Assembly (NCBI GenBank): GCA_016165875.1
Contig: JABBOT010000002.1
Span: 2,567,540-2,631,539 of the forward strand
Length of the DNA: 64,000 nt
Source of the DNA: Acanthopleura granulata
Lineage: Eukaryota > Mollusca > Polyplacophora > Chitonida > Chitonidae
Direction of reading: 5' to 3'
This document shows, piece after piece, positions 39,994 through 53,673 of this stretch; the first letter of the stretch is position 1, and every line of letters starts with the position of its first letter. The notes beneath the pieces were generated by a model that had not been told where the DNA came from, ran no database searches, and saw only the letters and a program-made list of their open reading frames with translations. The position numbers and the translations under genes were made by a program.

Positions 39994-42900
39994 TTGTAAC
40001 TACCATGACAACCAGTGTTATAGAGATGGGGAGCCATGGTAGTTACAATCAACATAGCATACGATTGCTTTTTGGAAAAAATCCAGAGCTTCAAATTTAA
40101 CAATTACATTTCCTAAACTGATGACAACTCATGTTAAGGAATACTACCAATAAGTCCAATATTGCCATGTCAAAGGACATCTTACTTGTAATCTGTAATT
40201 CTCAAAACAAAACTCTACAAGTGTACTCCAGGAATGTTACACTTAAAAAATTACACATAAAAAATTGGATTGTTTTTTATGCTGTTATTGTTCATTTATG
40301 GTGCATAATTTGTATTTATAGTTATAGTTATGGGAGCAGTTTATGCTCATAAACGGTTATAATGCCATAGAAACAACTTTTGCAGTAAATATGGTTAAAT
40401 ATACGAAGCTTGAATTGTTGATGGAATCCTAGCACAGTGTTGAGTTATGAAATGCACTGAAAGGACCAGTTTGATGTGATGCAAATCATATTTGAATGAA
40501 TGCAGTTTGTTTTTCTCTAACAGAAGAGTGGAAGATGTCAAGGTTTCTTTCAAATTTAACAAAATAAACAAACACAATTAAAAATAACAGGAAGACCAAT
40601 ATAAATAGTATTTCCACTCCATTCAAAGTTATTTTCGCATGTTTCCCATTCTTAAAGCTTTTCATCACTTGATTGTGAACTTGACCAAGCGTGTCCATTC
40701 AGATTTAGCATTGCAAACTGCCAATTCCTGATTGTATTTGCTTGGAACATTTCATGAAATTTATAAAAAATATCCTAGTTGAAATACACCCACTGTACCT
40801 TGAAAATACTCATAAGTTGTTGTTTTTCATGAAAAATGACACGTTAATGCAGTTTTTAGATCTAACTGTGCATGAAATCAAGATCACTCATAGCATAGAA
40901 TGTCTTGTGGCTATAGCTTTTTGACAATGTTTGCCGTCCAAATTTACGGAAAGTGTCATTTCTCCAACTCTCACTTTTTTAATGACGTACATTAAAACAA
41001 CAGGACACGCAGAATGAGGTTAACTTGATCAAACCACTTGACCAATGAGGTTAGTTTGGACAGTTCGGACAGTTTGCCCCGATTCGGGAACTGGATGTTT
41101 TATTTACATGTTCAGTCCGAGTCATTGACTCTTGTCACACTGCAGCCTCTGTGCAACTTCCTTTCCACCAAACAAGCCGCTGCCTGAGACTGTTAGAGTT
41201 GCACCTCAGTGCTAAGTTGGGAGCACACTGCCTTATTGACAGCCCTTGCAAGCCACGCAGTCATGGAAGGCTCCCTATGAGTGTGTGGTATGTCACATGA
41301 CGCCCATTGCCATGGTGTCAGGGGCAGACCGTGCAGTGCTAAGTGTGGAGAATCCACCACACTCCACTGGACAGCTGACCACTCGGCTCTTGCACTACAA
41401 ATGTTCCCATAATTGCCTTGGGAAGTTCTAAATACAGGCTTTGTGGCTTTTTGGAACATTTGGCAAATGCTTTGTACCAAAACATGTTGCCCACACAGGA
41501 CAAAATCTGTTCATTTTGGGGGTGTTTTTTTTAAACATCCATTGTGTTTTTGTTATTCTCAGTGAGAATGCTCCTTTCAGTTTGCTTGTCGTGGACTTGA
41601 TATTTGAAAAGCTATGAGATGGCAAAAACCATGACACAAATATGAGGATAAAGGTGCTGATATTTCTCCAGATATCTTACTTTTTTTTTCAAAGGACATT
41701 CAGACCAAGATTTGATAACTATAAAGAAGAGCATTTAATACCCAACATTCAACCTGTGTATTGCAGAGCTCCCTTATTGTTATGTTGCCTTCATTATTTG
41801 GCCATATTGTGGCTTTCAAATAAAAGATACATTTTACATAAACTTTAGAGGACAGCAAAAAGAACACTGTTTTGTAACCAATCATTTTAGCATATTTATC
41901 TTACATGAGAAGAAAGTGGTGTATTTTCCCCTAAGTTCTGCCTCTTTCAAGTTGCAAAGTTTCCGTGATTCTTCATAGTGTCGAATAGGAGTTTGTTTTT
42001 TCTTTCAGTGATTTCTTGTCAGAAAAAGTATTGGCATGACACTCATTTTCTTCATGCAGACTTTTAAACATGTTGCAGTCTTTTTACTGGCTTTTTATAA
42101 TGAAAGTAAAATGAAAACTGGTCAACCACCAAGCCCTCTAGACTTTAGAGCCCCCTAGCCAATTCTTCTACAGATGATAACATCAGACGTTGGAAACACT
42201 AATCTATAAAGTATGCAGCGTAAAATTTCACATCATGGTTGGTTGGGTTCACTGGATGGACTGGGATGTGATCTCATTTAAGTTTACCCAGGTATTCGGT
42301 GCCTGCAGATAAAGTGTACTTACAAGCCATACAGCAGCTAATTAAACTGCACACATAAACAAAAAAAAAAGCCAGGCATATTTTCCATAAACAGCTCTGT
42401 TTACTCAGTTTTGTTACACATGAAAAGACATCCTCAAATGCACATTATAAATAAGTTTGTTTTCTGTTTTAAACGTGGTTATGAAGATTTCAAAATGTAG
42501 CATAGTATCTCATAATAATATATAATGCGTGTGTTTCTTGTATACTTTTGACCAGATATGCAGTTGAGTCAGTTTTATCTTCGTTGATTTCAATCTTGGA
42601 TTAGCAGGGTCCCATGACCTAATGGCTGACACCAGCCTAAAATCCATTCCTGCTGAGCAGTGAGCTTGTTTGGGGTTTGGCAGCAGTTTTGAAATAGGTA
42701 ATTTCTTGGGTATCGGATCTGAAATAGTAAGTTACCTGTTTCCTTCACCCAAAGACCTTTTTGTTATGATCTAAAAAGAGATTTTCAGGCTATAGAGTGC
42801 TAATGAAATAAGTGAATAAAATACAGTTATTGTGTCATTCAATTGAAAGGCTTACCTCCGGCCGTACGTAGGACGATCTGTCACTGTTAACAAAGGGAAA

Positions 42901-45395
42901 TATTCTTGAGTAGAGTGTGAAATGTCAGTCAAATAAAGGAATGAATGTGTGTCTTTTTTACATGGCCCTGTATTAAGGGAGAAAAACATCATTTAATTGG
43001 AATAACAAAAGTATTTTATAAATGTTTGCTTTCCATTGGAACCATTATTAAATTGAAAACACTTGTTGAGTTGCTTTGCAACTGTTGAGGTTGGTCAGTA
43101 CAAGTGCATGCTGAAGACAGCTCTTGTCATGTTAAGATCTGATACATTCGAAACACAAGAATGAAACCCTTTAAAAAACTCCCCTAGTCCTCATAATGAA
43201 CTTAGTACAGTACCTCTTGATCCTCTATAGATATCTGCAAAAACAAGGGCAAAAAGATGTCACATAGACCTCTGTGTTTATATTCAACACAAAACTCAGT
43301 TTTACCCTGGAAATTTCCCTAAAGGAATTGCATGTCTGAGCTATCTTTAGTGACACACAAGAAAAAGCTAAATTTTTGGACATGCCAGTTCAGTTTAGTG
43401 TTCTATTTGTCAAAGGATTTAATGCAAAAACTCCAGTTTGATAAGCTGCAGTTCTCAAGGGATCAAGGCTGGTGCATTATTTTCAGAACCCAGAAGTTAT
43501 GTTTTTATATCTTTACATGCCAAAAGGCAAGCTATGGGCATTTGCTTGATATTCAAGTGCAGATAAATAGTGAATGGGTGAGCATAAATCCATATAAATA
43601 TTACAGACATCTTCAATCTATCATCCTTACAATTTTGCCTTGTATAAAATTCTTTAATGTGGTGTCAAACAATAATCAATCAGTCCAATATAATAACATC
43701 CAGGATTTATTTCATGATGTAACCTCAGTTAAATCAGTTAATAATAAAGTAACTCAAATATTTCTTTTGTGCATAGGGTCCTTAGAAGTCTGATTTTAAA
43801 CAATATCAAGTTACATGTAACTACAAGTAATGATTTCTGTTATTGATTGAATGAAAGAATTGTATTGTGCAGCTAGTTTTCAGTTGTTGATATGGTTCGA
43901 CAAGGAGTCCACTTCTGCACTGGGTAAAACGTGAAATCTAGTGTGGCCAGGCAAGGTGTAATTGTCTGTCAGGAATCATGCTGAAACTTACACGCAGTTA
44001 AACCTCAAAACAGGAAGACAAACAATCTGTGGACATCTTTCCCTGAGCAAGAGTTTAACCTGGAGAGCTTGACCACTCAGAGCCAATTTGGTTTGGGGAA
44101 ACTGTCTAGTGGAAAAGTTGTCTACCCCTGTCAGAGCACCCGTTCGCTACATTTGCATTCAGTGCTAAAACACAATGTGTTGTTTAGAAATCGTTCACTG
44201 AGGATAGCTGCATTCATCTATTGATAGTTGATAATAAAGTTGATAGATAGCTGATATTAGCAGTATTTCTGTGTGGATTGAAAATCATCCTGTCCAGCAG
44301 AAAGTTTTATTTCTTAATATACTCCTTCCCAATTCCCATAATATTTACATCGGAATCTGCATAAAGGTCATGCCATACATCATTGGATAAATTTGATCAA
44401 TTGGCCAAGTAATGGTACTTATAGTTTAGTGGTGTATTGTTGGAAATATTCCTCTACCAATGATATATTGCATGGCCAATGGGGTAGCGGCAGATTATCC
44501 TCTCCAAACAGGTGTCACTGCTGTGAATTGGGACTTCTAAGTCTTTTGATGTGTGCCACTGTTTCTTTTATGATGCATATGGCCTTTTCACTGTGACACC
44601 GTTTAGTTAGCACTGCAGTAGTAGAGTGTTCAGTGTCTTCTATGACATGACCCCCTCTAGATAATCTGTCGGCATCAGATTGACTGAGGAATGGTATTTG
44701 TGCAAATGTGTATCATTAGATATATTGCATGGCCAAGGGGCCAAATAATAGTGTTTAAGGAGGACATTTATAACAGATACAAAATGGAAATGTAAAACAG
44801 ATAAAAAAAAATAAGGACATATGGAAGGAGGGGAAAAAAAGCTGCTTGGTAAATGTCTGTGTTTACATTTGGTTGCAAGAGTTGGATAGTTAAACACACA
44901 GACATTGTAGGGGTGATGTAATGTCATAAGGGCCTAGATATGCATAACACACACCTCTAGGGTTATAAATAAATCTGAGAAGATGAGAGGCTATTTTTCA
45001 CCTGGTGACAACTGGAAATAGCCAAAAATCAGAAAAACATACCTGACCAGCCCAGTGTTAAGTCAACACACCCTAACCTGTTGATCTATTCTAGTCTGGC
45101 TCACCTTGGCGTTGGCTCTGGCCTGTATGTGTATGAGGACATATTCTACCTTAGCTTTAATGATCGGGGATTACAACTGCTTGTCTTCATGTGTAGCCAG
45201 GGTTGCGCCTGCAGACAGACATGTTTCACCTAGCAGAGCACCAAACATTCTGCCACACCTGAAACAAATACAGGAGCTGTCTGACAAATATACAAGGTAG
45301 ATGTGACAGAAGTTTTGGTTGCAGAAATAAAGTGAATAAATTCAGAATATGAATATGCATTAGCAGTGCAACATATACAGTAATCTTAACCTTCA

Positions 45396-45524
45396 CAGTA
45401 ACCGGGGATCAGGTGGCCATATGTTTCCCCAGGCTCTGCCCAGCTTCCTCCCACCATAATGCTAAATGCTGTCTTATATGTGAAATATTCTTAACACGGC
45501 GTAAAATAAAAATCAAATAAATAA
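45396..45524 (+). repeat. SINE body and tail, 5'-truncated
   Basis: Blocks 'ccccaggctctgcccagctt', 'cctcccaccataatgcta', 'tatgtgaaatattcttaac' and 'cggcgtaaaataaaaatcaa' match the SINE at 5926; the tRNA-like head is lost. Confidence 0.75.
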
Positions 45525-46226
45525 CTATGCCACATGTGTAGTAAATCTTTATTGTGTACAGAATTCATGCCGCAAATGTAACAGTACTTTAGAATCCTGT
45601 AGTGCCACTGATGAGTTCGAAATAATACAGAAGTAGAGCAATTCCAAAAAACGAAGATTTCATTGTGAATCAGTATTTTGGCATTTTATTTAGCCTTCAT
45701 GAGGAAAGTGACTATTGAGTGACACTGAAGTCATAATTTTTCAGAGTCATATCCTAGGGACATATACAGTATCAGTAATCATTTCATCTTACATTATACA
45801 GTAGCTTTGTGCCATACACATGTATTCACTGTGCTTGCAGCATGTCCAGTAACTGTGCAACACATACAGTACTGGTAATCGCTGCGTCATGCATGTACAC
45901 AGTAGCTGGGAAACATATCCAAGTATACAGTAACTGTGTGGCATCTACAGTATGCATACAGCATTTACATTACCAGTGCACGTGGTAACTATTTGATAGT
46001 CACACAGACAGGTATGCAGAAGCTTGTTGGTCATGGATATATAAGTGGAACAAGACTTTGTGTTACCTGTAGTCTGTAGTCCGCAGCATGGCAAAACATT
46101 CGGACCACACAGCAGACTTACAGCATTGTTGTGCAGTTAATGGATATGATTATACTTTGGGGGGGTGGGGTGGGGGGATCTTTGCTGCACATCTTGAATG
46201 TATACCCTGTCTTTTTGTTTCCGTAG

Positions 46227-46321
46227 CTCCATGGTCTCCAACGGCGACGCCGCTCCGCCCCCAGTGCTCTGCTGTTCAAAACTCTTGGCTCAAGTCGCTC
46301 CAGAAGTGCTGGCAATCTCTC
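46227..46321 (+). CDS. ARHGAP20: ARHGAP20-like gene, Arg-rich RRSAPS exon
   Basis: 31 codons plus two bases, acceptor TTTCCGTAG, donor TC|GTAAGT (phase 2). It encodes LHGLQRRRRRSAPSALLFKT followed by LGSSRSRSAGNL (model 339-369). A run of arginines followed by SAPS and a hydrophobic-Lys segment is also present in the N-terminus of human ARHGAP20 shortly before its PH domain, so this is a useful family landmark. The arginines next to serine look like a basophilic-kinase or 14-3-3 type site, but that is inference. It splices in phase to the PH-start exon at 47173. Confidence 0.85.
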
Positions 46322-47172
46322 GTAAGTTTACTTTCAAGTTTTCCTACTGTCTTTGCATGCTACACATGTAGGTTAATTCATTAAACACCATTCAAATAAA
46401 TGAGGAAAACATAGCGACATGTATTCTTCTGTTTTCTGTGTGAATTAGCTATTTCACTTGTACAGTTGTCTGAAGTTACACTGAATTAAAGAAGGGTTAG
46501 AGAACACAGAACAGTTCATGCTGGGTTCAAGCGAAGGACTGCCAGCAACCTGCAGAGTTTGGCGTAAAACACCAATCAAAGAATAAATCAGACAGAAATA
46601 CTACGTATTTTTGAAAGTAACTAGTGTTGAGGACTTGAAGAAAAAAGTGTACATTGAAAACAGCACCTTAACTTTTTGTGGGAATGTACATGCCGTATGG
46701 AATGATAGTTCTAGGTCCGATCAGTTCTAAGTTACCTGTGGATATCTGTATTGGACTACAAGTATACAGGAGTTCCGCAGTTTGTGTTGGGATCTTGACC
46801 AGGTAGCAGAGGGCTAGAGGTCTGTACATGACACGCATGGCGAACATATCTGTAATTAGATGAACAATCAAATGCGCTCCTGAACACACTTGATTGAGCA
46901 ACAGTGCCTCTTGCGTTTATCAGCTCACTTAATTAATATATGCTAGTCACTCTTGTTATTAAAAACTGACTGTTAATTAGAATTCAGTGTAGGTTAATGA
47001 TAGCTCTGCCGTCAGGTGAGACTGGCCCTGTGTCCCGGGGACAGGTTAGGTATTCCCTGACTCGGGTAGGTATTAATCAGGCAAGTGTGGGAGTTAGAGC
47101 TGTGATTCCACGGTTCATGCGTAGGCTGTCGTTTGCTTATGTCTGACACGTTTGCCTTTGTGGCACTTTCAG
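46322..47172 (+). other. ARHGAP20: Intron 4
   Basis: An 850-base intron, GTAAGT to CTTTCAG, carrying one internally deleted SINE (46513-46590); nothing else is recognised. Confidence 0.85.
46513..46590 (+). repeat. Internally deleted SINE
   Basis: 'gttcatgctgggttcaag' and 'gactgccagcaacctgcaga' are joined directly to 'ggcgtaaaacaccaatcaaa', that is head-body and tail with the middle missing. Confidence 0.7.
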
Positions 47173-47278
47173 ATCCGCTAATGCTGCGCCCTTCAGGAAA
47201 GACGACTTTATTCATGCGGCCCGTCTCTCGTCAGGTCGCTACTTCATCAAAGAAGGACCAGTTCAGTTAACTCTGCAG
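47173..47278 (+). CDS. ARHGAP20: ARHGAP20-like gene, PH domain start exon
   Basis: Acceptor ACTTTCAG, donor CAG|GTATGT; 106 bases which with the two leftover bases of the previous exon make whole codons. It encodes SANAAPFRKDDFIHAARLSS followed by GRYFIKEGPVQLTLQ (model 370-405). GRYFIKEGPVQLTLQ occupies the first PH beta strands, matching the 'LLIDGRVEL' strand that opens the ARHGAP20 PH domain. PH domains in this family lie between an N-terminal tail and the RA domain and are thought to contribute to membrane or small-GTPase association. Confidence 0.9.
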
Positions 47279-47651
47279 GTATGTATACAGTCATTTGTCT
47301 ATACTGAGGACATTTTCTTGTCAACAGAAAAGTAGTTTATCTGCATTGTGTTGACATGGTGAGACTTTAAATATGAAGTTTCGTGCTCCTGAACAAACTT
47401 ACACAGGAGAACTCACTCACCCAGTTTTTCAACCCTTTTTAATACAAGATGGCTGACAGTACTTGAGACGAGGGCTGGTGGAATAATATGTTTTTAAGTT
47501 TGGTGGAAAAAAATCCTTTTTCTGGATTACTCAGTTAGTACAAACTATATGATATGTTATTTTGTGTTTAATATTCAGCATAGCAATTTCATAATAGTTT
47601 AGGAAATAGGTAAAGTCAGTCCAGAATTGTGTTTTGTACATTATAATGGGG

Positions 47652-48010
47652 AGTGGTCCATGGTTATAGTAGTTAGAGATGCTTGCGTTTCAATCGCACA
47701 CACGAGTTCCGGATTCCAACCCCCCTTGTACAGGGAATTTGTAGAGTCCCCTGCTAACAGTGCCTTTAAGGCCTCAGTGACAAGAAATGGTCAACAACGC
47801 TCTGTTGCCATTTGTGCTATCTAACAATTTGTTCAAGACCGCTTGTTTTCTACCAATATGGAGTGCATATGTGTACATCCACCCCCAACTTCAACCATGT
47901 CAAAAGGTCAGTGATTTACACCAGGCACTCCTAGTTCCTCCACCAGTAAAATTGATCACCATTGTATAAGTGAAATATTCTAAAGTATGTATCAAATAAG
48001 TAAATAAATC
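47652..48010 (+). repeat. Second-type SINE-like element
   Basis: A head with a tRNA-like look ('agtggtccatggttatagta', 'gagttccggattccaac') and a 3' end 'ccaggcactcctagttcctc', 'caccagtaaaattgatcacc', 'ataagtgaaatattcta', then 'aaataagtaaataaat'. The tail is similar to but not the same as the 5926 family; a related tail occurs at 59261. Confidence 0.55.
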
Positions 48011-48059
48011 TTCTATAATAGAATGGAAACTTTCAAATGATACTAAAGACCTCAGAGCT

Positions 48060-48210
48060 CTTTTAATTTGAAGGTGTTAATTTTGAGGGGATGATTGGAG
48101 GGCATCTTACTGGAAATTGAAACTCTGAGCACCAAAAGTAATATTTAATGATGTTTATTTACCTCAAAAAATGCACCTTTTTGGGCGAAATGTAGGATTT
48201 TTTATAACAG
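48060..48210 (-). repeat. Unclassified dispersed repeat, reverse copy, left half
   Basis: Reverse complement reads 'aaaaaggtgcattttttgag', 'gtaaataaacatcattaaat' and 'attacttttggtgctcagag', the left part of the family as in 6800 and 14010. Confidence 0.55.
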
Positions 48211-51200
48211 TACCAAGGAACTGTGTGTTTTAACTTTTCTTCACTTGTCTGGTATGGTGGCGTGCTAGAAGTAGTGCGAAATCGGTGAGTAGGGATTGTA
48301 ATATTTGGAGAAGTAGGCCAATATGTGAAGTGTTTGGTTGGGCTTTAAGCTAACAGTGATATGGATTATCACATTGAAACAAGATGTGTGTCAGGTAAAT
48401 TAAATTAACATACACCTCCACCTTCAACTCAAACTTCTCAACACAAACCCACTGCTGAAGGAGTCTCCCAGGTTTTCTTCAGGTGAGACTGTATGACATA
48501 AGGCTTTGTAACACCAATGATTAAACCTTTCTTTCATTAAGAAATGAAATGGGGACATAAAAAATGTACTTGCGTCTATATTGATGTTGGAGTGCAGTTG
48601 TTTTGTGTCCTGTTAACATACACCATATCCAAAACTTCGTGCTGAAATGACTTCTGGGATGAGGATCTTTTCAAATGGCAAGATTAATCAGCAGCCTTAA
48701 GAAAATTATCAAAACATATGCAACTTTAAAAAGCCAAATTTTGAATGTTTTCTTTTGGCTTTGTCAATTTTTATCCACAAACTATTGCTGATTGAATCAT
48801 GAGAAGAAAACCATCACTTAGCGCCCCACGTTGATAACTTCAGGTAGAAAAAAGATTAAAGATAAGCATAAAAAGTAACGAGTCAATCAGATAACATTTC
48901 CAATTTTATAAAATTACTGGGTTTAATGGGTACAAAGATGAGAGGAACCTTACTAATGAGTGTGAATGAAATGGAAAAAAATGTTAATGTAATGTTATGT
49001 AAGAGGTGTACTGTTTACTCATGTTTTAATGAGAAGAAAGGAATAAAAAAGGGTTAATCCCTCAGAGATTATAAAGAATCAGTGATGAAATAGAGTGAAG
49101 AGATATACTGCCTTCATAACATCTTAACATAAAAGTCGGCCCTAATCTCCCAAGATCTCATTTTTTTTTTTTTTTTTTTTGTTTAAATAAATTCACCTAA
49201 AGAAGCGGAAGAAAAGGTTTCTATCATGTCACTGAAAAAACATGTCATGAACTCTCTCTAGCTGTCTGCAGCAGAATGTGAGTGTGTCATGCAGCAAGTT
49301 CATTTAATCATAGCTGTGTTAAAACTGCAAACATATCAGTGGGTTAAATGACATATATTTTGCTACCTTTTATTTTTCCTTCATGTAACTGAACATTTTT
49401 AAAAGCTTGGTCTTCTCAGCTATGTCGTCGTAGACAATTCAAAGGACGTGCGTTTGGTTACACACTGCTCAGTCTGACAAGTACCAGTTTTAATATGTTG
49501 AATGTTATTGCTTTTCATTTTAGTCTGTAATTAAATTCCACCCAAAATAAATCTCCATGAATTCTTATGGGAGAGTTGAGCAGTGGTCACAAACGTGCTG
49601 CATGTGAATATGCTTTTAATTGATAAGGACATTTTGTGATGGCTGTCAAAATGGTAAACATGCATATGTTGAACCTAAATTGAAATATACTACCGGTTAG
49701 TCAGCTCTCAGGTATGATGAAACATGGTATTAGTTTCTGAGAAACAACATGTTGAAATAACAGTGTATAAGTTTATTCTTTAGTTGTGAGAAAGAACATC
49801 ATTGGTGTGATTGTCTGCCTGTTTGTCTGTATGTCTGTCTGTTAGCATGTCAGTGGTGCCACAAACACTGCTGTCAAAATCGAGTGTGAACAACTTGATT
49901 TAAATTATAGTTTGTTTCACAGATTACCTCGAGAGCTATATCTACCTCCCAGGTCTTCTGTTTTCTTAGGTCGTAAGCAGATGTATTGCATTGAAATACT
50001 GTCAGAGTGACAGATAGTATTTTACACTGCAATCAACCTGTCCCAATAGGAATAGAATTTGAAGAGAGAATTCCTGCATTCCTGTATTGTGCATGTTTGT
50101 CAAGAAATGAATATGCTGACTCGGCACAACTGAAGCCTCTGGGGATCATGCTCAGGTTGATTTTGAACGAGACGGGTAAGCACTCTCTCGCCCAATAACA
50201 AATCAACGTTGTTAACATCCTTGAAATCATGGTAGTTCGTGAAAGCCCTCACCCCTGTCTCGTCCAAAATCAGCGTGATCTCGAGAGACTTCTGCAATGC
50301 CGATTAGGCTTATTGGTTGCTGTGTGTTTCACTTATTTATTAAGTGGTGAATATTGAGTTCTAAACACAGGAATTCCTTATATTGTACATAGATGTTGTG
50401 ATAGGGCCATTATTTCAGTTACAGTGTGTGATGAATGTATTTATCATTAAACTTGTTGAAAATTCTATATCCATGGTTATAAGCTTGATTATGACAAAGC
50501 ATGACCAAGATATCTGTATCTAATAATCTCAAACATTGGAATTAAATGTAAGAATTATGATTGAATAATTCTACATTATAATTTATCTTTTAGCATTTTT
50601 GATCATTTAGCACATTTTTAATGGGCATATTTTTGTGTTTAGGTAAATCTATAGCCTATACTTGTTAGGGTTTGGGAGATATAAAACCTAAACTGAAGGA
50701 AGACTTTAGCTATATCATTGCATAAATATTACGTGAAAGTTCTGCTTTAAGCATATTATTGTCATGACGATATAACGGAGGAATAAATGCTATGACAGTG
50801 GCCTGTGGCTTACAGGTACCAGTATACAACTGTAACTGTTGTCATCAGGTAAATGATAAACTTAATAGCCTTCAGTGTCTTATATAGTATGCAATTTATT
50901 ACCCAGATCTGTGGCATAGTCAGAGCAAACGAACATCGTGCATCATGTGAAGGTCATTAGATTGCAATTAATTTACGAACAATCAAGCTCGTAATAATAA
51001 TACTAATATTGTCAACCTGAGGAATCTTATTTTCCTGACATCAAAGTGGGTATCGTGGCTTGATTTTGATCTGATTGCAAAAAGACCTACATGCATGAAT
51101 TATATGCTCACCTGTGTATACGTGTTGTAGTATATGTCTTCATGTAAATGCATAATTGCTGTTAACACACATTAATGAAGTGTTACATTTGATGCCCACA

Positions 51201-52237
51201 TGTATTTCTTGAATAAGCATTTATGTCCCCATATTTATGGAGCATTATTAATGGTAATACGGTGTTTGGGAAACTGACGACCATCTACAGAACAGTACAA
51301 TCCTGTCTTAATGATATCTCTGAGTTCATGACACAGAAACAAATTGAAATAGAAATCTTTAACAAAAGATTCACTTCCATTTATCTTTATTTGATTTATG
51401 GGCTCTAAAATTGAAAGTGTGGCTGAGATATATGTATTGCTTTTAGCAGAAATCCAGCCCTCGATCTGCCCCTGTATTGTCCTTTGATGCTGTACATCAC
51501 AACTTACATATTTGGCCATTTCCCTATGATTTATGTAGCTAATGTCACCACTAAATCATTCATTGTTCTCGCGTGACTATCCTTTTTAATATATACAGAG
51601 GTACATGTACACTTAGTGACTGAGTCTACTTAGATTTCATTCATACTGACCTACAAGGTAGCTTTCATGTGCACTGTATACAAAAGGACTACTACATATA
51701 TATTGTATACAGTGTTGTTGTTTTTTTTTCGTCGTCATTGCATACGTCATTTTGCTTTGGGAGAGTGAAGGTTTGTCACAACACTGTCTTTCTTCTCAAA
51801 GCTGTGGGAGAGGAATCTATTTTATTCCGTGGCACTACTTTCTTTTCCCTGTTGTCATGCAAGGAGGTAAAAAATACATGTATAATGGCGTATTGCGTGT
51901 GGACTGCCAGTCTAAGTGAAGTTTTAATCGCAAAGCTTTCAGGCTTACATATGTCTCCATATTTTGTTTGCGTAAGGACTTACACTTCTTCAGGATAAGA
52001 TTAAACCTTCACAGAGAATAGCGGAGTAAAGTATTTCAATGTCAGAATGTATTGATACTGGTATTTGTACCAGAACCATGCATTTAGCTTGTGTTGGCAT
52101 AGTAGCTTGCCACCAGCACCCCCCAGACAGGACTCAGTAACCAACAAACAAAAAATCATATCTAATACCTGGTCCCTAATTGATGAAATTGAGTCATTTA
52201 CCAGGCCTCTGTGTCCTCACATTATTCCCTGGGGTGC

Positions 52238-52270
52238 TATAAAAGCCCTGTATTGGCTTTTCAGTTTCCC
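52238..52270 (+). promoter_or_regulatory. Candidate TATA box plus initiator in intron 5
   Basis: TATAAAAG at 52238-52245 sits in a G/C-rich frame (ggggtgc...ccctg), with an initiator-like TTCAGTTT about 25 bases downstream, the usual animal spacing. It lies in a GC-richer, complex block 1.4 kb before the second PH exon. It could drive a short transcript beginning inside the gene; no start codon or first exon is identified, so it is only a candidate. Confidence 0.25.
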
Positions 52271-53673
52271 TTAATAAGTGACCCCTGGGTGGACTTTTCC
52301 TGACCCCTGAGGTGACTACACCCACCCCATCATACAGGACTACCCCACCACTCCCCCCTCCCCCCCCCCGACATCTGACATCCCCACACTTTGTCCTCCA
52401 GACCACTTTAATCCAGGGTGGTGTTGTTTTAAGTCTTGCCAACTTTTACAAGTAGAATCTTGTTTGCTTAATGGCTGTGTACATCCAGTCATATTGAACC
52501 AGAATGTCTTGTTAGCTAGAGAGGTGTGCTGTGTGTTGCTCACTTCAGGCACTTCTTTAAATGGTTGTGATTCAGCCCGCTTTTTGGATGTACATGCACA
52601 TGTAAGTATGGACAAAACTTTCTCCAAAAATGTGGTTTTTATTGTCGTCGTATATGTCTAGTATGTCAAACTGAGAGTGCAGGAATCTGTCGTTTCCAAG
52701 TCTCATGCTTTACATTGCAGCTGGTGTCTGAGTTAAAAGGATCAACACAGAATGTATATATGTTAGAGGAGTTCAGTATGTTATAGTGCATCACATGTTG
52801 AGCATTACATTATCACTTTGTACAGAATTTGAATTTGTGATGTTGCTAAAGGTGTATGTGTCATCTGCAACATTACAAACACGATTATGTACAACATTTG
52901 TTTTTCCTCATGTGTAAATATATAGTACCATCAAATCTGTCTGTGGTTTTTTTATTTGCTACACTTCGAACTTAATTGGAGCAACATGTAGTCTTAAATC
53001 GGGAAATGGTCATTGTGTGATAAAAAGTACGCTATTACAGTAATCTGCTGAAACAAATTATAACATGTCCAGGTATACATTGTTCATGTTCTTCTTGCAG
53101 CATGATTAATTATGTTGAGAAAATAGTTCAAGATGAGAAATGGTCACGGTTATGGATGACATAACATGATTGACGAGTGGGTGGTTGATAATTGAGGAGT
53201 GTCCTGGTTCGTGGAAGCCTAAGTCATACATGTGCAGCTAAACGAAGAATTGTGGTGTGACGTACGCTGGGGAAAAAACTCTTTACAGGAAGTACAGATA
53301 ACCGTACAATGTATAACCCAGTTAAAGAGGCTGCAGACTTAAATCATTGTCGTGACCACTGGACAATTAAGGCATGCTTCTGCGGTATTGCTCGTTTCTA
53401 TTAAGAATGAGAACAGAAAGAGTTTCGTGTGACTGGGTAAAAATCCAAATCCCAGTAGTTTCAGTCTATATTAGTGTTCAACTGTTTTTCATGCACTTAA
53501 GGCATTGTCAAGGGGAAAACAGTGTTAATTTTAGAACTCGATAGGCTTGTGCGTGAAAGTTGTGGAGATGCCTGTACTGGTATCCAGTTGTTCCTACACA
53601 TGGATGAAAACTCGCATACCTGTCACCTGACCTGATTTCGCCCTATTTATAAATCATGTTGACCTCATTTCAG

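Larger units (their letters stand above)
39790..46226 (+). other. ARHGAP20: Intron 3
   Basis: A 6.4-kb intron, GTGAGT to TTCCGTAG. It contains a (CATGAC)-type simple repeat at 39958-39993, a SINE fragment at 45396-45524 and a degenerate stretch of 'tacagta' motifs at about 45760-46010. A 153-codon open frame at 43332-43793 is AT-rich and unrecognised. Nothing else is supported. Confidence 0.8.
47279..53673 (+). other. ARHGAP20: Intron 5
   Basis: A 6.4-kb intron, GTATGT to ATTTCAG. It contains a second-type SINE (47652-48010), a reverse dispersed repeat (48060-48210), a poly-T tract (49159-49181) and a GC-richer block at 52090-52400 with a good TATA-box candidate. No further exon is supported. 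Confidence 0.8.

Noticed and set aside
43332..43793. 153-codon ATG-started frame in intron 3
   Set aside because: AT-rich, no recognisable domain, no splice context and flanked by intron sequence. One such frame by chance is expected in 64 kb read in six frames.
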